Below, piece by piece: positions 1-9,029 of a DNA stretch of 64,000 nt (the stretch's first letter is position 1; each line of letters opens with the position of its first letter). The stretch comes from Peristeroidobacter agariperforans. Its GTDB lineage: Bacteria > Pseudomonadota > Gammaproteobacteria > Steroidobacterales > Steroidobacteraceae. The notes beneath the pieces are model-generated. The model was not told the origin of the DNA. It searched no databases and worked only from the letters and a program-made list of their open reading frames with translations. Made by a program: the position numbers and the translations under genes. Location: positions 62,001 to 126,000 of the forward strand of contig NZ_RYFW01000003.1 in assembly GCF_004138335.1 (NCBI RefSeq), given 5' to 3'.

Positions 1-1
1 G

Positions 2-454
2 GACAAGGACATTTCGCTGTACATCAACTCGCCGGGCGGCTCGGTCAGCGCCGGCCTGTCCATTTACGACACCATGCAGTTCATCAAGCCGGACGTGAGC
101 ACTATGTGCGTCGGTCAGGCGGCCAGCATGGGGGCGGTGCTGCTGGCGGGCGGCGCCAAGGGCAAGCGCTACGCGCTGCCTCACTCACGGATGATGATCC
201 ACCAGCCGCTGGCGGGCTTTCAGGGCCAGGCTTCGGACATCGACATCCATGCGCGCGAAGTGCTGGAAACCCGCGAGCGTCTCAACCGTATCATGTCCAA
301 GCACACCGGCCAGACGGTCGAACGCATCAGCAAGGACACCGACCGTGACAACTTCATGGGCGGCGAGGCAGCAGTGGGCTATGGCCTGATCGACCGCGTG
401 ATGGAAAAGCGGGGCGAGCCGGCACTGGCGGCAGCCGCGGCGCTCGGTCGCTAA
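2..454 (+). CDS. clpP: ATP-dependent Clp protease proteolytic subunit ClpP (5' end outside window)
   Basis: Serine protease subunit that forms the 14-mer degradation chamber used by ClpX and ClpA in the cytoplasm. The open frame runs from base 2 without a start, so the first part of the gene (about 50-60 residues) lies upstream. The visible part has the family signatures: INSPGGSV substrate-binding strand, the GQAASMGA segment with the nucleophilic Ser, [11 protein letters not shown] with the catalytic His, and the C-terminal DRDNFM segment with the catalytic Asp. It is followed on the same strand by clpX, the usual partner order. An internal ATG at 74 is not the true start because the conserved strand precedes it. 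Confidence 0.97.
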   Translation, partial: DKDISLYINSPGGSVSAGLSIYDTMQFIKPDVSTMCVGQAASMGAVLLAGGAKGKRYALPHSRMMIHQPLAGFQGQASDIDIHAREVLETRERLNRIMSKHTGQTVERISKDTDRDNFMGGEAAVGYGLIDRVMEKRGEPALAAAAALGR

Positions 455-710
455 GACCCGTTGAAGGCCGCCTCTGACGGCCTCATGCAGGGTCCTGTAT
501 AGGGCGAGTCAGGTCGGGGTTTCCCTGGGCTCTCCAACCGGGGAGAAGCCTGCAAAAAGCCCGGAAAGGGCGTCTTTGCAGCCTGATGGCGGCGCGTGCT
601 ATATAGCCCGGACGCAATAGTGTCGCGACCGTGACGCGATTTCGTAATACGCTGGGGCACCACGATCGATGGAGAAGTGGTTGATTTGTCCCGGTTTTCG
701 AGGGTAATGC
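455..710 (+). other. clpP-clpX intergenic region with a hairpin
   Basis: 256 bp without a gene. A clear inverted repeat at 550-581 (CTGCAAA ... TTTGCAG arms with an inner GCCC/GGGC pairing) can form a strong hairpin but lacks a following T-run, so it does not look like a standard terminator. A smaller AGGCCG/CGGCCT hairpin sits at 465-483, just after the clpP stop. The region probably carries the clpX promoter, but I could not assign -35/-10 boxes with confidence. Confidence 0.4.
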
Positions 711-2027
711 ATGTCCGACGATTCACGCGGCAAACACGACGACGGCAAGCTTCTGTACTGCTCGTTCTGCGGCAAAAGCCAACACGAAGTACGCAAGCTG
801 ATCGCCGGCCCGTCGGTGTTCGTCTGCGACGAGTGCGTGGAGCTCTGCAACGACATCATTCGTGAAGAGCTCGAAGAACGCGCCGAGCGCACGCGCGACA
901 AACTGCCGCGCCCCCACGAGATCAAGAAGGTCTTGGACGAGTACGTGATCGGCCAGCCGCGCGCCAAGAAGGTGCTGTCGGTGGCCGTCTACAATCACTA
1001 CAAGCGTCTGCAGACCAAGACTTCCGAGGCACGCGCCAAGGACGAAGTCGAGCTCGCCAAGAGCAACATTCTGCTGATCGGCCCGACCGGCTGCGGCAAG
1101 ACGCTGCTCGCGGAGACGCTCGCTCGCCTGTTGAACGTGCCGTTCACGATTGCCGACGCAACGACGCTGACCGAAGCCGGTTACGTCGGCGAGGACGTCG
1201 AGAACATCATTCAGAAGCTGCTGCAGAAGTGCGATTACGACGTCGAGAAGGCGCAGACCGGCATCGTCTACATCGACGAAATCGACAAGATCTCGCGCAA
1301 GTCCGACAACCCATCGATCACTCGTGACGTGTCGGGCGAGGGCGTGCAGCAGGCGCTGTTGAAGCTCATCGAAGGCACGATCGCCTCGGTGCCGCCGCAG
1401 GGCGGTCGCAAGCATCCTCAGCAGGAATTCCTGCAGGTGGACACGAGCAACATCCTGTTCATCTGCGGTGGCGCGTTCGCGGGTCTGGAAAAGATCATCA
1501 TGAACCGCACGCAGAAGACGGGCATCGGCTTCACCGCCGACGTACGTCAGACCGCCGAGCGTCCGCACGGCTCCGACGTGTTCCACGATGTGGAGCCCGA
1601 GGATCTGATCAAGTTCGGCTTGATTCCTGAATTCGTCGGCCGTCTGCCGGTAGTGGCGACGCTCGATGAGCTGGATGAAGCGGCGCTGGTGTCGATCCTG
1701 CTCGAGCCCAAGAACGCGCTCAGCAAGCAGTATCGCAAGTTGTTCGACATGGAAGGCGTGGAGCTGGAGTTCCGCACCGACGCGCTGAAGGCCGTGGCGA
1801 AGAAGGCCATGCAACGTAAGACCGGCGCGCGCGGTCTGCGCACGATCCTGGAGAACGTGCTGCTCGAGACCATGTATGAATTGCCGTCATTGCGCAACGT
1901 GCAGAAAGTTGTGGTCGACGAGCAGGTCATCCTTGGAGAGAGCAAGCCGTATGTCCTGTACGGTAACGCCGACGATGGTCGTCTCGCGGCCGTTGAAGAG
2001 CGCCGTCCGACCGGCAGCGATCATTAA
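711..2027 (+). CDS. clpX: ATP-dependent protease ATP-binding subunit ClpX
   Basis: AAA+ unfoldase that recognises substrates and feeds them to ClpP. The protein is 438 residues, normal for the family. The N-terminal C4 zinc finger is intact (Cys17, Cys20, Cys39, Cys42). Walker A GPTGCGKT lies near residue 124, pore loop GYVGEDVE near 157, Walker B VYIDEIDK near 186, and the IGF loop that docks on ClpP near 270. The start gives the canonical MSDD-type N-terminus. It follows clpP and precedes lon, the common gammaproteobacterial proteolysis block, and ends at a good Rho-independent terminator. Confidence 0.99.
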   Translation: MSDDSRGKHDDGKLLYCSFCGKSQHEVRKLIAGPSVFVCDECVELCNDIIREELEERAERTRDKLPRPHEIKKVLDEYVIGQPRAKKVLSVAVYNHYKRLQTKTSEARAKDEVELAKSNILLIGPTGCGKTLLAETLARLLNVPFTIADATTLTEAGYVGEDVENIIQKLLQKCDYDVEKAQTGIVYIDEIDKISRKSDNPSITRDVSGEGVQQALLKLIEGTIASVPPQGGRKHPQQEFLQVDTSNILFICGGAFAGLEKIIMNRTQKTGIGFTADVRQTAERPHGSDVFHDVEPEDLIKFGLIPEFVGRLPVVATLDELDEAALVSILLEPKNALSKQYRKLFDMEGVELEFRTDALKAVAKKAMQRKTGARGLRTILENVLLETMYELPSLRNVQKVVVDEQVILGESKPYVLYGNADDGRLAAVEERRPTGSDH

Positions 2028-2038
2028 GAAGTAAAAGT

Positions 2039-2072
2039 CCCACCGCTTCAGCGATGAGGCGGTGGGTTTTTC
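2039..2072 (+). terminator. Rho-independent terminator after clpX
   Basis: Perfect 8-bp stem CCCACCGC / GCGGTGGG around a 12-nt loop, directly followed by a T-rich run. It starts 12 nt after the clpX stop. Confidence 0.9.
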
Positions 2073-2240
2073 TTTATCCGGGCATGCGCCTTTTTGATTT
2101 CAATAGGCCCAACCCTGTAATTCGCATTCGTCGCGACACGCACCGCCTCACAGTTTTTCCATACATCGGAAAACCCGTTGGCTTTTGCGTGGCACAGAAC
2201 TAGCAGGGCTGCTTTGCTTCCGGTATTTTCGGTTCGACCC

Positions 2241-2295
2241 AGACTCCTTTTAGAGTCTTTCTTTTTTCGCGGCGCCGGTGGATTCGTGCCGGCGC
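2241..2295 (+). promoter_or_regulatory. Two tandem hairpins in the lon leader
   Basis: The first hairpin (2241-2258; AGACTC / GAGTCT, 6-nt loop) is followed by a T-rich tract at 2259-2267 and resembles a terminator. The second (2272-2295; GCGCCGG / CCGGCGC) ends 19 nt before the lon start. The arrangement could be an attenuator, or the first hairpin could end a short RNA starting after the clpX terminator. The 2073-2240 stretch has no gene. Confidence 0.4.
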
Positions 2296-2314
2296 TCACC
2301 ACAAGGTAAAGCGC

Positions 2315-4762
2315 GTGAGCACCGATACCCCTGACGCTCCCGAATCCGACAAGACTCCTGCGGCGGCGCTGCCCGTCCTGCCGTTGCGCGATGTCGTCGT
2401 CTATCCGCACATGGTGATTCCGCTGTTCGTCGGCCGTGAGAAATCCATTCTCGCGCTCGATCAGGCGATGCGCTCCGGCAAGCAGATCCTGCTGGTCGCG
2501 CAGAAGCAGGCGGATGTGGACGATCCGAGTGCACAGGACCTGTACCGCCTCGGCACGGTCGCCACCATTCTGCAGTTGTTGAAACTGCCCGACGGCACGG
2601 TGAAGGTGCTGGTCGAAGGCGCCGAGCGCGCCAAGATCGAGAAGCTGGTGACCGGCCAGTATTTCTCCGCCGACATCAGCCCGTTCAAGGACATCGAGAA
2701 TTACGACGAGCGCGAAATGGACGTGCTCGCGCGCTCGGTCACCTCGCAGTTCGAGCAGTACGTGAAGCTCAACCGCAAGGTGCCGCCTGAAGTGCTGACC
2801 GCGCTTGCAGGTATCGAACAGCCCGGCCGTCTCGCGGACAACGTCGCCGCGCACATGTCGCTGAAGCTCGACGCCAAGCAGAAAGTTCTGGAGATCCAGG
2901 ACGTGCGCAAGCGTCTCGAGCACATCCTCGCGCTGATCGAAGGCGAGATGGATGTACTGCAGATCGAGAAGCGCATCCGTGGCCGCGTCAAGCAGCAGAT
3001 GGAGAAGAGCCAGCGCGAGTACTACCTGAATGAACAGATGAAGGCCATTCAGAAGGAGCTCGGCGAAATCGAAGACGCGCCGAACGAGCTCGCCGAGCTC
3101 GAGCAGCGCATTCAGAAGGCCGGCATGCCGAAGGAAGCGCGCGACAAGGCGATGAGCGAGCTGAACAAGCTGAAGCTCATGTCGCCGATGTCCGCCGAAG
3201 CCACGGTCGTGCGCAACTATGTCGACTGGCTGGTCAAGGCGCCTTGGAAGAAGAAGACCAAGGTCCACAACGACATCAACCTGGCCGAGAAAGTGCTCGA
3301 CGAGGATCACTACGGCCTGGAGAAGGTGAAGGAGCGCATCGTCGAGTACCTCGCCGTCCAGCAGCGCGTGAAGACGCTGAAAGGTCCGATCCTGTGTCTG
3401 GTCGGACCTCCGGGCGTCGGCAAGACGTCGCTCGGCCAGTCGATCGCGCGTTCGACCAATCGCAAGTTCGTGCGTATGTCGCTCGGCGGCGTGCGTGACG
3501 AGGCCGAGATTCGCGGTCACCGCCGCACGTACATCGGTTCCATGCCCGGCAAGATCATCCAGAACATGGTCAAGACCGGCGTGCACAATCCGCTGTTCCT
3601 GCTGGATGAGATCGACAAGATGGCCATGGACTTCCGTGGCGATCCGTCGTCGGCTTTGCTCGAGGTGCTTGATCCGGAGCAGAACTCGACGTTCAACGAT
3701 CACTATCTCGAAGTCGACTTCGATCTGTCGGAAGTCATGTTCGTGTGTACCGCGAACAGCCTGAACATTCCGGCGCCGCTGCTGGATCGTATGGAAGTCA
3801 TTCGTCTGCCCGGCTACACCGAGGACGAGAAGAGCGCGATCGCGCAGCGTTATCTGATTCCGAAGCAGATGAAGCAGAACGGCCTGAAGGACAACGAGCT
3901 GAAGGTTTCCGAAAGCACCGTGCTCGACGTCATTCGTTACTACACGCGCGAGGCGGGCGTTCGTAACCTCGAGCGCGAAGTCTCGAAGCTGTGTCGTAAG
4001 GCCGTGAAGCAGTTGCTCACCAAGGGCGAGCCGGACCACATCACGATCACGCCGAAGAATCTGTCGAAGTATCTCGGCGTGCGTCGCTTCCGTTACGGCC
4101 GTGCCGAGGAGCAGGATCACATCGGCCAGGTCACGGGCCTGGCGTGGACCGAAGTGGGCGGCGAGCTGCTCACCATCGAGTCTGCGATCGTTGCCGGCAA
4201 GGGCAAGCTCACGCACACCGGCCAGCTCGGCGAGGTGATGCAGGAGTCGATTCAGGCCGCGATGACGGTCGTGCGCAGCCGTGCTGCTGTGCTCGGCCTC
4301 GATCCGGACTTCTACCAGAAGGTCGACGTACACATTCACGTGCCCGAAGGCGCAACTCCCAAGGACGGACCGAGCGCGGGTATCGGCATGTGCACGGCGC
4401 TGGTCTCGGCGCTCACCAAGGTGCCGGTGCGCTCGGATGTCGCGATGACGGGCGAAATCACCTTGCGCGGACAGGTGCTGCCGATCGGCGGTCTCAAGGA
4501 AAAATTACTCGCTGCGCACCGTGGCGGCATTCGCACGGTCTTGATCCCGGACGACAACACCAAGGACCTGGCGGAGATCCCGCAGAACATCAAGGACAAC
4601 CTCGAGATCAAGCCGGTGAAGTGGATCGACGAGGTGTTGCAGGTAGCACTCAAACACATGCCCGCACCGATCACGGCCGCTCCAGAGCCGTCGCGTGGCA
4701 ATGACAAGCCGCGCCCGCGGCGCGTCGCCAAGCGCTCCAACAAGCAGGTGAGGGCGCATTAA
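2315..4762 (+). CDS. lon: ATP-dependent Lon protease
   Basis: Homo-oligomeric AAA+ serine protease for misfolded and regulatory proteins. 815 residues, the usual length. N-terminal substrate-binding domain to about residue 310, Walker A GPPGVGKT near residue 365, Walker B FLLDEIDK near 427, and a C-terminal protease domain with the Ser-Lys dyad (Ser in PKDGPSAG near 686; Lys in the [12 protein letters not shown] region near 728). The start is GTG at 2315, with an AAGG ribosome-binding motif 8 nt upstream. The C-terminus has a basic tail ([16 protein letters not shown]), common in proteobacterial Lon. Confidence 0.99.
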   Translation: MSTDTPDAPESDKTPAAALPVLPLRDVVVYPHMVIPLFVGREKSILALDQAMRSGKQILLVAQKQADVDDPSAQDLYRLGTVATILQLLKLPDGTVKVLVEGAERAKIEKLVTGQYFSADISPFKDIENYDEREMDVLARSVTSQFEQYVKLNRKVPPEVLTALAGIEQPGRLADNVAAHMSLKLDAKQKVLEIQDVRKRLEHILALIEGEMDVLQIEKRIRGRVKQQMEKSQREYYLNEQMKAIQKELGEIEDAPNELAELEQRIQKAGMPKEARDKAMSELNKLKLMSPMSAEATVVRNYVDWLVKAPWKKKTKVHNDINLAEKVLDEDHYGLEKVKERIVEYLAVQQRVKTLKGPILCLVGPPGVGKTSLGQSIARSTNRKFVRMSLGGVRDEAEIRGHRRTYIGSMPGKIIQNMVKTGVHNPLFLLDEIDKMAMDFRGDPSSALLEVLDPEQNSTFNDHYLEVDFDLSEVMFVCTANSLNIPAPLLDRMEVIRLPGYTEDEKSAIAQRYLIPKQMKQNGLKDNELKVSESTVLDVIRYYTREAGVRNLEREVSKLCRKAVKQLLTKGEPDHITITPKNLSKYLGVRRFRYGRAEEQDHIGQVTGLAWTEVGGELLTIESAIVAGKGKLTHTGQLGEVMQESIQAAMTVVRSRAAVLGLDPDFYQKVDVHIHVPEGATPKDGPSAGIGMCTALVSALTKVPVRSDVAMTGEITLRGQVLPIGGLKEKLLAAHRGGIRTVLIPDDNTKDLAEIPQNIKDNLEIKPVKWIDEVLQVALKHMPAPITAAPEPSRGNDKPRPRRVAKRSNKQVRAH

Positions 4763-4772
4763 CCAGTTCGAC

Positions 4773-4818
4773 ACCGGGTCCGGAATCAGGGCAAATTGCA
4801 CGATTCCGGCCCGGTTTG
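4773..4818 (+). terminator. Likely terminator after lon
   Basis: Long inverted repeat: ACCGGG plus TCCGGAATC pairs with GATTCCGG plus CCCGGT around a 14-nt loop, ending in a short T run. The stem is strong, but the U tract is only three bases. Confidence 0.65.
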
Positions 4819-4864
4819 GTCTGCGTTGCGTCTAGAATTACCCGACAGCATTCGCGGCACTGCG

Positions 4865-4894
4865 CTTCCTTTCTCGGCCGCTCGCTGCTATAAC
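4865..4894 (+). promoter_or_regulatory. Candidate sigma-70 promoter of hupB
   Basis: TATAAC at 4889-4894 is a good -10 box; a weak CTTCCT at 4865-4870 lies 18 nt upstream. The hupB ATG follows about 60 nt later. Confidence 0.35.
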
Positions 4895-4954
4895 GCGCCC
4901 CCGTTCCTGACGTAGTCGTCTGGAGCGAGGCTTTCTACAAGAAGGAAACCGGAT

Positions 4955-5227
4955 ATGAACAAAGCGGAACTGATCGACGCCGTGAGCACCAAGACGGGCC
5001 TGCAGAAGGCCGAGGCCACGCGTGCCGTCGATGCGGTTTTCGACGCCGTCACGGGCGCGCTGAAGGCAGGCGACTCGGTGTCGCTGTTGGGCTTTGGCAC
5101 GTTCGTAGTGAAGGCCCGTGCGGCCCGCACCGGACGTAATCCGCGCACCAATGAGCCGATCGAGATCCCAGCAACGAAAGTTCCTGGTTTCAAAGCTGGT
5201 AAGGCTCTAAAGGATGCTGTAAATTAG
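4955..5227 (+). CDS. hupB: DNA-binding protein HU-beta
   Basis: Small nucleoid-associated protein of 90 residues that bends and compacts DNA. It starts [10 protein letters not shown] as HU-beta does, has the LLGFGTF strand, the basic DNA-binding arm with the [10 protein letters not shown] signature, and ends [18 protein letters not shown] at 4941-4946 is a strong ribosome-binding site. Its position directly after lon is typical. Confidence 0.99.
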   Translation: MNKAELIDAVSTKTGLQKAEATRAVDAVFDAVTGALKAGDSVSLLGFGTFVVKARAARTGRNPRTNEPIEIPATKVPGFKAGKALKDAVN

Positions 5228-5314
5228 CGCGCCTTCGAAACGGGGGGTCTAAACAACCTCTCGGTCATCAGGGTTCTGATTGAGCGGGTTACGCGAGTAC
5301 TGACCAGTACGAAC

Positions 5315-5389
5315 GGGTGCTTAGCTCAGCGGTAGAGCGTCGCTCTTACACAGCGAATGTCGGGGGTTCGATCCCCTCAGCACCCACCA
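5315..5389 (+). tRNA. tRNA-Val (TAC anticodon)
   Basis: Full cloverleaf: 7-bp acceptor GGGTGCT / AGCACCC, 5-bp anticodon stem TCGCT / AGCGA around loop CTTACAC (anticodon TAC), T-arm with GGTTCGATCC, and an encoded CCA at 5387-5389. Confidence 0.97.
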
Positions 5390-5448
5390 ACTCCCTGACA
5401 AGAGTTGTACCCGCAAGGGTCGAAGTTTTAACAAAGGTTCTAGCGGCT

Positions 5449-5525
5449 GGAGCGGTAGTTCAGCTGGTTAGAATACCGGCCTGTCACGCCGGGGGTCGCG
5501 GGTTCGAGTCCCGTCCGCTCCGCCA
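5449..5525 (+). tRNA. tRNA-Asp (GTC anticodon)
   Basis: Acceptor GGAGCGG / CCGCTCC, anticodon loop CTGTCAC (GTC), T-arm GGTTCGAGTCC, encoded CCA at 5523-5525. A degenerate integrase lies just downstream, and the 3' end is repeated at 41339, so this gene is the likely attachment site of the island. Confidence 0.97.
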
Positions 5526-5535
5526 GTTCCTTTGT
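5500..5535 (+). repeat. Putative island attachment repeat, left copy (tRNA-Asp 3' end)
   Basis: The last 26 nt of tRNA-Asp plus about 10 nt recur at 41339-41373 in the same orientation. There is one T-to-C change in the T loop and a small indel after the GCC. This is the classic attL/attR pattern of tRNA-targeting islands. Which copy marks which end is inferred from the intact tRNA being here. Confidence 0.7.
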
Positions 5536-5544
5536 TTGAATTCC

Positions 5545-6711
5545 TTACGTTTTCTCCACGAGAGCCGGCCCCAGCCCGCTACTGGCAGAAAATGGGGAGC
5601 GTTGGGTGCCGCTGAGATCGTGCGCTGGCGGCTTGGGCGATGCTTCCATCGCTCGTTTGATCACCGCAATGTCTGCCTCCGTCGCGCCCTTCGTCCACGC
5701 GGCGTAATTCCTCAACATCGTCTCGATGCTATGACCATCTTCCTGCGCAAGCTTGATGATGTTCTTGCCAATCATCAGCGACCAGCTGATGTATGAGGCG
5801 CGCGCTTGATAGGGCTGCGATAGCGCACGCGCAGTTGCTCGGTCACATACAGCCATCGACCGTACGCGTACTGATGCTCCTTGACGCTGCGCCGCTGTCT
5901 TGAAAGAACACGAAGTAATGATTGATTCGACCCGCGCGCAGGTAGGTCCCTCGTAGCGCAAGCTGGCGCTTCAACACCTCGAGCGCGCGGCCGCACAGCT
6001 CAATTTCCCGATCCTCGCCCGTCTTCGTGCAATCCTTGTGGCGGGCAAGCACAACGCCCTTCGTGATCCGGATCCTGCCGTTGATCAGATCGCAATCCTG
6101 GAGGGTGAGCGCGATTTGTTCGGACTGACGCAGCGCTGAGAAGAACCGGAACTCCTCGTAACAGCCGTGCGCCTCGCCGAACTCGCGATGGGAGCGCGCA
6201 ATGTTGGCTTCGGCTTCCTGGATGGTGAACGGGTCGGGCGGGCGATGGTCCTTCTTGCCCAATCGAAAGGTTTTCAACCCGCTCGCCGGGTTGTGGTGGT
6301 GCGGATGGTCTTTGTAGCCGTGCTCGAAGCAGCAGCGGATCGCGCTCACGAGGTTGTTATAGGTCTTCTTGGTCTTCGGCCTCAGGCGTGACAGATCGCC
6401 ATCCACGTTGAGCGTGCCGGCGGTGAAGCCGACGTGCTCCGGGGCGATCCTCGCCAGGCGCGAGTAAGTGATCGTGCTGGCAGCTTGTGTTTGAAGCGGT
6501 ACTTCGGGAACTCCTCCGCCAGATTAAACGTGCCCTCGGCGATCCGATCTTTACTCTGCTCGAGCTGTCGTTGGGCACGCCGCAGGTTCGCCTCACTGGC
6601 GGTGCACTTGACCCACGGTCGATAGCGCTTGCCTTCAATCCAGATCATGAACTCGATGCGATCCTTGCCGATGGCTCGGACCGAGCCCTTGTCTAACGAC
6701 CTTCGGCTCAT
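5545..6711 (-). pseudogene. Degenerate tyrosine-type site-specific integrase
   Basis: Reading from 6711 down, three frames together make one phage-type integrase. The N-terminal Arm DNA-binding segment (GSVRAIGKDRIEFMIWIEGK) is in one frame. The core and catalytic part, with ALRQSEQIAL carrying the first catalytic Arg, is in a second frame (6406-5843). The C-terminal part, with YQARASYISWSLMIGK and the RNYAAW box holding the nucleophilic Tyr, is in a third (to 5545). At least two frameshifts make it inactive. The box II His normally found as RHT is replaced (RAS). It sits 20 bp from tRNA-Asp and points toward it, as island integrases usually do. Confidence 0.85.
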
Positions 6712-7282
6712 TTGTGGTACCCCACCATGCCGATCAGGATGCGACCATCGGGCGCCATCACCCACACCTTTCCTTCCACCCAATCACCCCGTCGATCTTT
6801 CGCTGCATGGCTTTGACGGTGTTCGACGCCAGTGAAGCAACGATGATGGAGATCTCGCAACACGCCAGTGTGAGAGAGAAACATAATGGATGAACGCTTC
6901 GCTCGCGCAGGCTGCCCGGCGATGCAGAATGTCCTCTATAGAGGGCAGATTTCTTTCAATGACTCGGGCCGAAGGGCGGAGTCAGCAACGGGTCGGCGAT
7001 GCGCCGAGGCAAGTGGTCTGGCTGCATCATTAACATTGGCTCGGCAGCAGGTTGTTCCTTCTGACGCGCCTGCGATCGATCCAACGGACCGCCCCCAGTT
7101 TTGCTCCAGGTCGAGATAGCCGATGCCGCCGCGTTTGAGGACAGCCTCATGCATGTCGTCAATGAGCTCGCTTGGTGCGGCATCGGTCAGCTATTCATTT
7201 TTTAGTAACCAATGGTCGGGGTGACTCGATTTGTCGTGTACTGCGGTTCTACTCGATGCGCGGCTCAGATAGTTGAGCACGA
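6712..7282. other. Degenerate island flank, no convincing gene
   Basis: No frame in this stretch shows recognisable domains. Short open frames exist on both strands (for example 6936-7154 minus, with segment MHEAVLKRGGIGYLDLEQNW), but they are small, overlapping and without good start signals. It most likely holds worn remnants of the integrative element. Confidence 0.4.
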
Positions 7283-7541
7283 TCATCCACGTTGATACGT
7301 GGCTTCGAGTAGGGAGTTGACCGCCGCTGAGCCCTCATCATTTGCACTGATCAGGATTGCTCGCGCTGATGACGAATCTCCTCCCGCTGTGGACGATGTC
7401 CAGCTCGTACCACACGCCATCGTGGACTCCACACCCCATGCCTGTGTCCGCGTACGGGAGAAGGGCGTCGAGAACACGCGCCGCATCGAAGTTCTGATCG
7501 ATCAGGTGAGCAGAAAAGAACTCGACCTGATCGGCGAGCAC
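7283..7541 (-). pseudogene. Broken small hypothetical gene
   Basis: From 7541 a frame reads about 67 residues (MLADQVEFFSAHLIDQNFDA ... FVISASNPDQ) and stops at 7338. A neighbouring frame continues with NDEGSAAVNSLLEATYQRG to 7283. The two pieces look like one protein of about 85 residues with a frameshift near 7345. I do not recognise the family. Alternatively only the first frame is real. Confidence 0.3.
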
Positions 7542-7644
7542 TCGCGTCTGCTGTCAGCGGTCCGGTATCGTCGGGGCAGTGAGAATATTTTCGCTCGCAT
7601 ACGCGTAACCGCGCTATACCGCCATGCCTGCTCGCTACACTCGA

Positions 7645-7672
7645 TTCGCATCGGCCACATCCGATACGCGAA
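7645..7672 (+). promoter_or_regulatory. Imperfect palindrome upstream of the first island gene
   Basis: TTCGC-ATCGG, a 6-nt spacer, then CCGAT-(AC)-GCGAA form an inverted repeat that ends 22 nt before the ATG at 7694. It also reads as TTCGC-N15-TACGC, one base off the TTCGB-N15-TTCGB plant-inducible-promoter box known from HrpX/HrpB regulons. That match may be chance, because the spacing to the start is short. Confidence 0.3.
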
Positions 7673-7693
7673 GCGAGTTGCAAGGAGCAAGCG

Positions 7694-8938
7694 ATGGCCT
7701 TCTCTGCTGCTGACTTTCCAGTTCAGTACCGGACGCAAGATACCTTGCCGGCGGCAAATACCGCGTCAACGGACCCGTACGTGCGGGTTTCGCAGTGGGC
7801 AGCCGCGGTACCGACCACCCAGGACCCTACTGCGCCCTTCCATGATTGTCTGTGGCGAATCGCGACGGAGCAGGCGGTTCTCGAGCGCATGAAAACGACG
7901 GGCGAGAATTTTCCCACTGCGCTACGCCACGTTCAGCAAAACCCGAAGGAGATCATCAAGCAACTCGACATCGTGTGCGACGACAACGGCTTTCGTCGCA
8001 TCGACGGCACCGGACCGGGCACCAGCAACCCGCACGTGATCAACACGGGCGCCGAAATCAAGGTGCGCATCGATCCCTCCACGCTGTACAAGCAGGCTCC
8101 TGCCGTCGTCGATGGTCAGCCATCGGGGACCGCATACAACGCCGCAGTCGGGGGTGACCAGGGTGGCGTGAATCTGGCCAAGAAAGCACAGCTCGATGCA
8201 TGGCTCGCGACGATTCCTGGTTTTGCGACGATGAGCGAGCCGCTCAAGGCGGCGGTGATCACGGCGTATTCCGCGGGCGCGGATCCGAACAAGCTCGTCA
8301 CGATGCTGGGCAGTGCTCAGTTCAACAATCGATTGCGACCGCAGGAGCAGATCCAACTGCTCGCGCTGTTCACGCGAGCCAGTCAAGGTCCCAAGCATCC
8401 GCAGATGGGCCCGAGCACGTCGTACGATTTGCTCGGTGTCATCGACGGGCTGTTGCAACAACCCATTGAGAACGACGCGGCAGCCGCGCAGCTGAAGCTG
8501 ATGTCGACGCTGGGGTTCGCGCAGCTGAACGCCGGACAACAGCAGGCGCTGCTGAATCGCTATCAGAGCGATTACAACTTCCGGGTCGTCATCGACAAGG
8601 TCGTCGGCGACCCCAAGTACAACTTCAGCTCGCTGGGAGCCGCGCAGCAAGCGCACGTGCTCGACGTGATGCGTAGCTTCACGCGCGAATTCTTCTGCAA
8701 GGGAACGGGCGAAGATTACACACCGCTCAGCTTCGTCGCGGAGGGGCAGCCGGGGCCCGATCCCATTCCATACGACCAGCAGATCCTGATGCACTTGTAT
8801 CAGAGGGTGCTCACCAACCCGGCGTACAAGCTGAACGAAGTCACGGGAACGCAGCAGTCCGCCGAGCAAAGCGGCTTCGTGCTCAAGTTCATCAATGAGA
8901 ATTGGCCGGGAATCAAGATGAACTGGACGTTGAAATAA
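7694..8938 (+). CDS. Hypothetical helical repeat protein at the head of the T3SS region
   Basis: 414 residues, strong ribosome-binding site AAGGAG at 7682-7687, no signal peptide and no membrane segment. I do not recognise the family. Residues 70-140 (segment NPKEIIKQLDIVCDD ... INTGAEIKVRID) resemble a LysM-like or capping fold. From about residue 160 on there are repeated helical units with a shared pattern, such as GFAQLNAGQQQALLNRY and NFSSLGAAQQAHVLDVMRSF. Similar Gln-rich PEQRQQL-type helices occur in the two giant proteins of the island, so it could be a secreted substrate, translocation factor or accessory protein of the T3SS. That role is inferred from position and style only. Confidence 0.6.
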   Translation: MAFSAADFPVQYRTQDTLPAANTASTDPYVRVSQWAAAVPTTQDPTAPFHDCLWRIATEQAVLERMKTTGENFPTALRHVQQNPKEIIKQLDIVCDDNGFRRIDGTGPGTSNPHVINTGAEIKVRIDPSTLYKQAPAVVDGQPSGTAYNAAVGGDQGGVNLAKKAQLDAWLATIPGFATMSEPLKAAVITAYSAGADPNKLVTMLGSAQFNNRLRPQEQIQLLALFTRASQGPKHPQMGPSTSYDLLGVIDGLLQQPIENDAAAAQLKLMSTLGFAQLNAGQQQALLNRYQSDYNFRVVIDKVVGDPKYNFSSLGAAQQAHVLDVMRSFTREFFCKGTGEDYTPLSFVAEGQPGPDPIPYDQQILMHLYQRVLTNPAYKLNEVTGTQQSAEQSGFVLKFINENWPGIKMNWTLK

Positions 8939-9029
8939 AAAGGACGGCTCAGCCACTGGGGTGCTGGCGGGAGCGGTGCGTCTAAGAGGAGGGACACACG
9001 AGTGTGTGACGTAGCCGCAGCGTCGAGCG

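Noticed and set aside
723-1814. 363-residue minus-strand frame opposite clpX
   Set aside because: Shadow frame caused by codon bias of clpX; no ribosome-binding site or recognisable motif.
2048-4339. 763-residue open frame on the minus strand opposite lon
   Set aside because: Antisense shadow of a high-GC gene; repetitive His/Arg/Leu-rich composition, no domains, and lon fully explains the region.
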